From assembly GCA_934167825.1 (NCBI GenBank), contig CAKPLY010000002.1, forward strand, positions 106,121 to 170,120: DNA of 64,000 bases. The letters run 5' to 3'. The notes under the pieces were generated by a model that was given only the letters and a program-made list of their open reading frames with translations, ran no database searches and was not told where the DNA came from. Positions 62,481 through 64,000 of the stretch are shown here, piece by piece (position 1 is the stretch's first letter; every line of letters begins with the position of its first letter). The DNA comes from an uncultured Bacilli bacterium. GTDB taxonomy: Bacteria; Bacillota_I; Bacilli_A; RF39; UBA660. The position numbers were made by a program, and so were the translations under genes.

Positions 62481-62747
62481 TTACAATTTCTTTAAAATTT
62501 TACATATTTCTTGCAATGTATATTTTTCATTATGTTCTTTTATATAAAATTGCTTGTTAGATATTTCATTAACTTTGTACTCATAAATAGTAAGTACTGT
62601 AGGAGATAATATTAAATATTCAGTAGGTTCAATAAACTTTAAGTTTGTGTTCTCGAGAATTTTAACTTTGCCATTTTTGGCTTTATAATCATAGCATTTA
62701 ATAATATCAATAATAGTCGAGTGTTTCTATGTTTTAAAATTAAGCAT
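62481..62747 (-). pseudogene. Small gene of unknown function with an amber stop at codon 7
   Basis: ATG 62747 has a strong GGAAGGAGG upstream, but codon 7 is TAG; the frame is then open for 81 more codons (…IIDIIKCYDYKAKNGKVKILEN…TLQEICKILKKL) to 62481. The coding quality after the stop and the good ribosome site suggest a gene killed by one mutation, or read-through. No family recognised. Confidence 0.55.
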
Positions 62748-62825
62748 TAAAAAATGTCCTCCTTCCTGTGATAAGAGAACATCTATATATGTCTTCTAAG
62801 CTAACAGAGGGTTAGATTTTAGACA

Positions 62826-62985
62826 TTAAAAAACTTACGACACCATAATAGGTTCGTAAGTTGTATTCAAATGGAGCAATGACATGGGTCATTTGCGAAA
62901 AAATAGAAACAAGTAATTGATTAAATCAATCTATTAATAGCATAGCACATATTATATATTTTAATATAAATATTTATATTCTTGT
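62826..62985 (-). ncRNA. Candidate structured RNA or repeat, copy B
   Basis: Minus-strand counterpart of copy A. TGTCATTGCTCCAT follows GCAAATGACCCA, which can fold back on it, then CTTACGA (62860-62854) / TCGTAAG (62840-62834) with TTTTTTAATG as terminator. Confidence 0.35.
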
Positions 62986-63031
62986 TATATTAATTCTTTA
63001 TATTAACTTATTATATTATGTTAGACAAAAC

Positions 63032-63097
63032 TTCTATCGTGGATTGAAATATCTTCTACCCTAGATGGAAATATTTTCTACCCTAGACAAAAAATAT
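63032..63097. repeat. Three 22-bp tandem iteron-like repeats
   Basis: TTCTAYCSTRGA..GAAATAT units start at 63032, 63054 and 63076, an exact 22-bp period, one helical pair of turns. Units 2 and 3 are nearly identical. No spacers, so not CRISPR. Could be a protein-binding array. Confidence 0.6.
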
Positions 63098-63110
63098 AAA
63101 TCTTATTCAA

Positions 63111-63143
63111 AATAAAAAGACTAGTTATATTTCAAACTAATCT
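63111..63143 (-). terminator. Terminator downstream of the 76-residue gene
   Basis: AGATTAGTT pairs with AACTAGTCT (one G-T pair), then TTTTTATTTT on the minus strand. It occupies the same place in copy B as the epimerase terminator in copy A. Confidence 0.65.
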
Positions 63144-63191
63144 CACTAATAAATTGTAATTTGTAAAAATTATAATTAAATAAAATTTACT

Positions 63192-63422
63192 CTAATCATC
63201 TTTAGAAATATACCAACCGTGTTTACGCTTAGGTAATTTGTTGGCACATTTGCTACCAATAGCATTTACATAATTATTGTATTTATTAGCAAGTTTCATG
63301 TGTTTTGTGCCTTCTTTTTCATAGAAACCAACTTTTTTAAGTTTACTAAACATTTTACCTGATTTTTTTCTTAACTTCTTTTCACTAGATAAATTTAAAT
63401 AAATACTTCTAAATATTCCCAT
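63192..63422 (-). CDS. Small basic hypothetical protein, 76 residues
   Basis: MGIFRSIYLNL start after GGAGGGAAATATAA, very Lys-rich middle, ending KHGWYISKDD. Not recognised; soluble, pI strongly basic. Lies in the accessory island, possibly mobile-element cargo. Confidence 0.6.
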   Translation of the reverse strand: MGIFRSIYLNLSSEKKLRKKSGKMFSKLKKVGFYEKEGTKHMKLANKYNNYVNAIGSKCANKLPKRKHGWYISKDD

Positions 63423-63539
63423 TTATATTTCCCTCCATAAATTACTATTTTTCTAACTAATTAATAAATTACTATTTATCTGGCACTTCTATATATAATT
63501 ATACCATCATTTTGGTAAATTTTATTACTAGATTAAGAC

Positions 63540-63998
63540 ATCCAAGATTCATCCAACGTTTTCTAATGTATATCCAACTGTTGGAAACCAATTATAATCT
63601 TGCTGTATTCATTGATATTATTTACTTTATTTTTAATTTCCGGTCTAATGCTTTCATCATTTTTTTCAATAGTAGTGGGTTTTAATTTAATATCTCTTTA
63701 TGTTTCGTCTTTATATTCTTTTGTTAAAACGAAAGTTTTTGTTATTGTAGTTCAAATCATCACTTGAGTATTCATTTTCAAGAACAAGTTCAAAGATATC
63801 GACATTTAGGTTAGCAGCTATTTCTTTAGCAATTTTATCAGTATGTACCTGTGCTGAATAGTACACCACTAAAGTTTTACTGTAATTTTTAATTTCATTG
63901 TTTGTTTCTTTACTTGCTTGTCATCTTAATAAAAGGTAAGCACTTACTCCAAAAATTATTACTCCTAGTATTACTGCAATTATTATTTTCTTTTTCAT
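63540..63998 (-). pseudogene. Flavodoxin-like lipoprotein/membrane-anchored gene, broken
   Basis: Starts MKKKIIIAVILGVIIFGVSAYLLLR, then TGA at codon 26, then KTLVVYYSAQVHTDKIAKEIAANLNVDIFELV.ENEYSSDDLNYNNKN (flavodoxin phosphate-loop region), then a frameshift to RDIKLKPTTIEKNDESIRPEIKNKV with another TAA before it. TGA at codon 26, a frameshift and a later TAA mean it is dead. The start is 2 bp from the window edge, so an upstream part is not excluded. Confidence 0.75.
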
Positions 63999-64000
63999 AT

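Larger units (their letters stand above)
62871..63163. repeat. ~290-bp imperfect direct repeat, copy B
   Basis: Related to 60316-60592 as described there. Both copies end at the 3' side of a minus-strand gene. Copy B has a 22-bp tandem repeat insertion. Confidence 0.75.

Noticed and set aside
63032..63097. CRISPR-like short repeats
   Set aside because: Units are contiguous with no spacers and only three copies.
63921..63923. TGA read as tryptophan (mycoplasma code)
   Set aside because: Trp positions in intact genes use TGG, TGA ends real genes, and nearby pseudogenes are broken by TAA and TAG too.

Overview
This window is the replication-origin region of a very AT-rich (visibly below 30% GC), low-GC Gram-positive bacterium. 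The gene order follows the Bacillus subtilis origin closely: noc-rsmG-mnmG-mnmE-jag-yidC-rnpA-rpmH on the left arm; dnaA-dnaN-recF-gyrB-gyrA, then ffs(SRP RNA)/tadA-dnaX-ebfC-recR-bofA-holB-ricT-trmN6-rsmI-pth-mfd-spoVT-metG-tatD-(3D protein)-rsmA-yabG-veg-spoVG-yabP-yabQ-divIC-ftsH/tilS on the right arm; and parA-parB further on. TGG codes for Trp and TGA is a stop, so this is not a mycoplasma-type code. A class A PBP implies a peptidoglycan wall. The combination suggests a member of the Bacilli near the Erysipelotrichia/uncultured RF39-like lineages; the exact taxon cannot be read from the sequence alone.

Layout. 1-13.5 kb: the 3' part of spoIVA, hup (HU), an uncharacterised operon of two YhhQ/VUT-type membrane paralogues plus an XRE-S24 regulator, small regulators and hypotheticals, a pair of 2-hydroxyacyl-CoA-dehydratase-like Cys proteins, rpoE (delta) next to a degenerate ArgRS homologue and a YwiB-like protein, and a class A PBP. 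13.5-21.4 kb: the conserved left-arm cluster, whose Noc carries a long Pro/Gln-rich insert with three 57-residue repeats. 21.5-25.2 kb: a HerA-like ATPase and a bipartite oriC flanking dnaA. 25.2-32.7 kb: dnaN, a ComK-family gene, recF, gyrB, gyrA. 32.7-34.6 kb: about 1.8 kb without protein genes that holds eleven identical perfect-palindrome parS sites (TGTTCCACGTGGAACA) and ends in a short SRP RNA gene. 34.6-60.1 kb: the right-arm housekeeping and sporulation series, a T-box in front of dut-metG, parAB and a cold-shock gene. 60.2-64 kb: an accessory island with two related ~290-bp repeats, an SDR epimerase, and three genes each damaged by in-frame stops (serine recombinase, unknown, flavodoxin).

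How it fits together. oriC, DnaA, ParA, ParB, Noc and the dense parS array form a complete origin-replication and segregation module. The parS array, its extended palindromic arms and its recombined duplications are the most striking feature here. spoIVA, bofA, yabG, yabP, yabQ, spoVT, spoVG and ricT together argue that the organism makes, or recently descended from organisms that made, endospores; the ComK-like protein inside the dnaN-recF interval hints at a competence-type regulator. Starts given below were chosen by ribosome-binding-site position where it decided between candidates.
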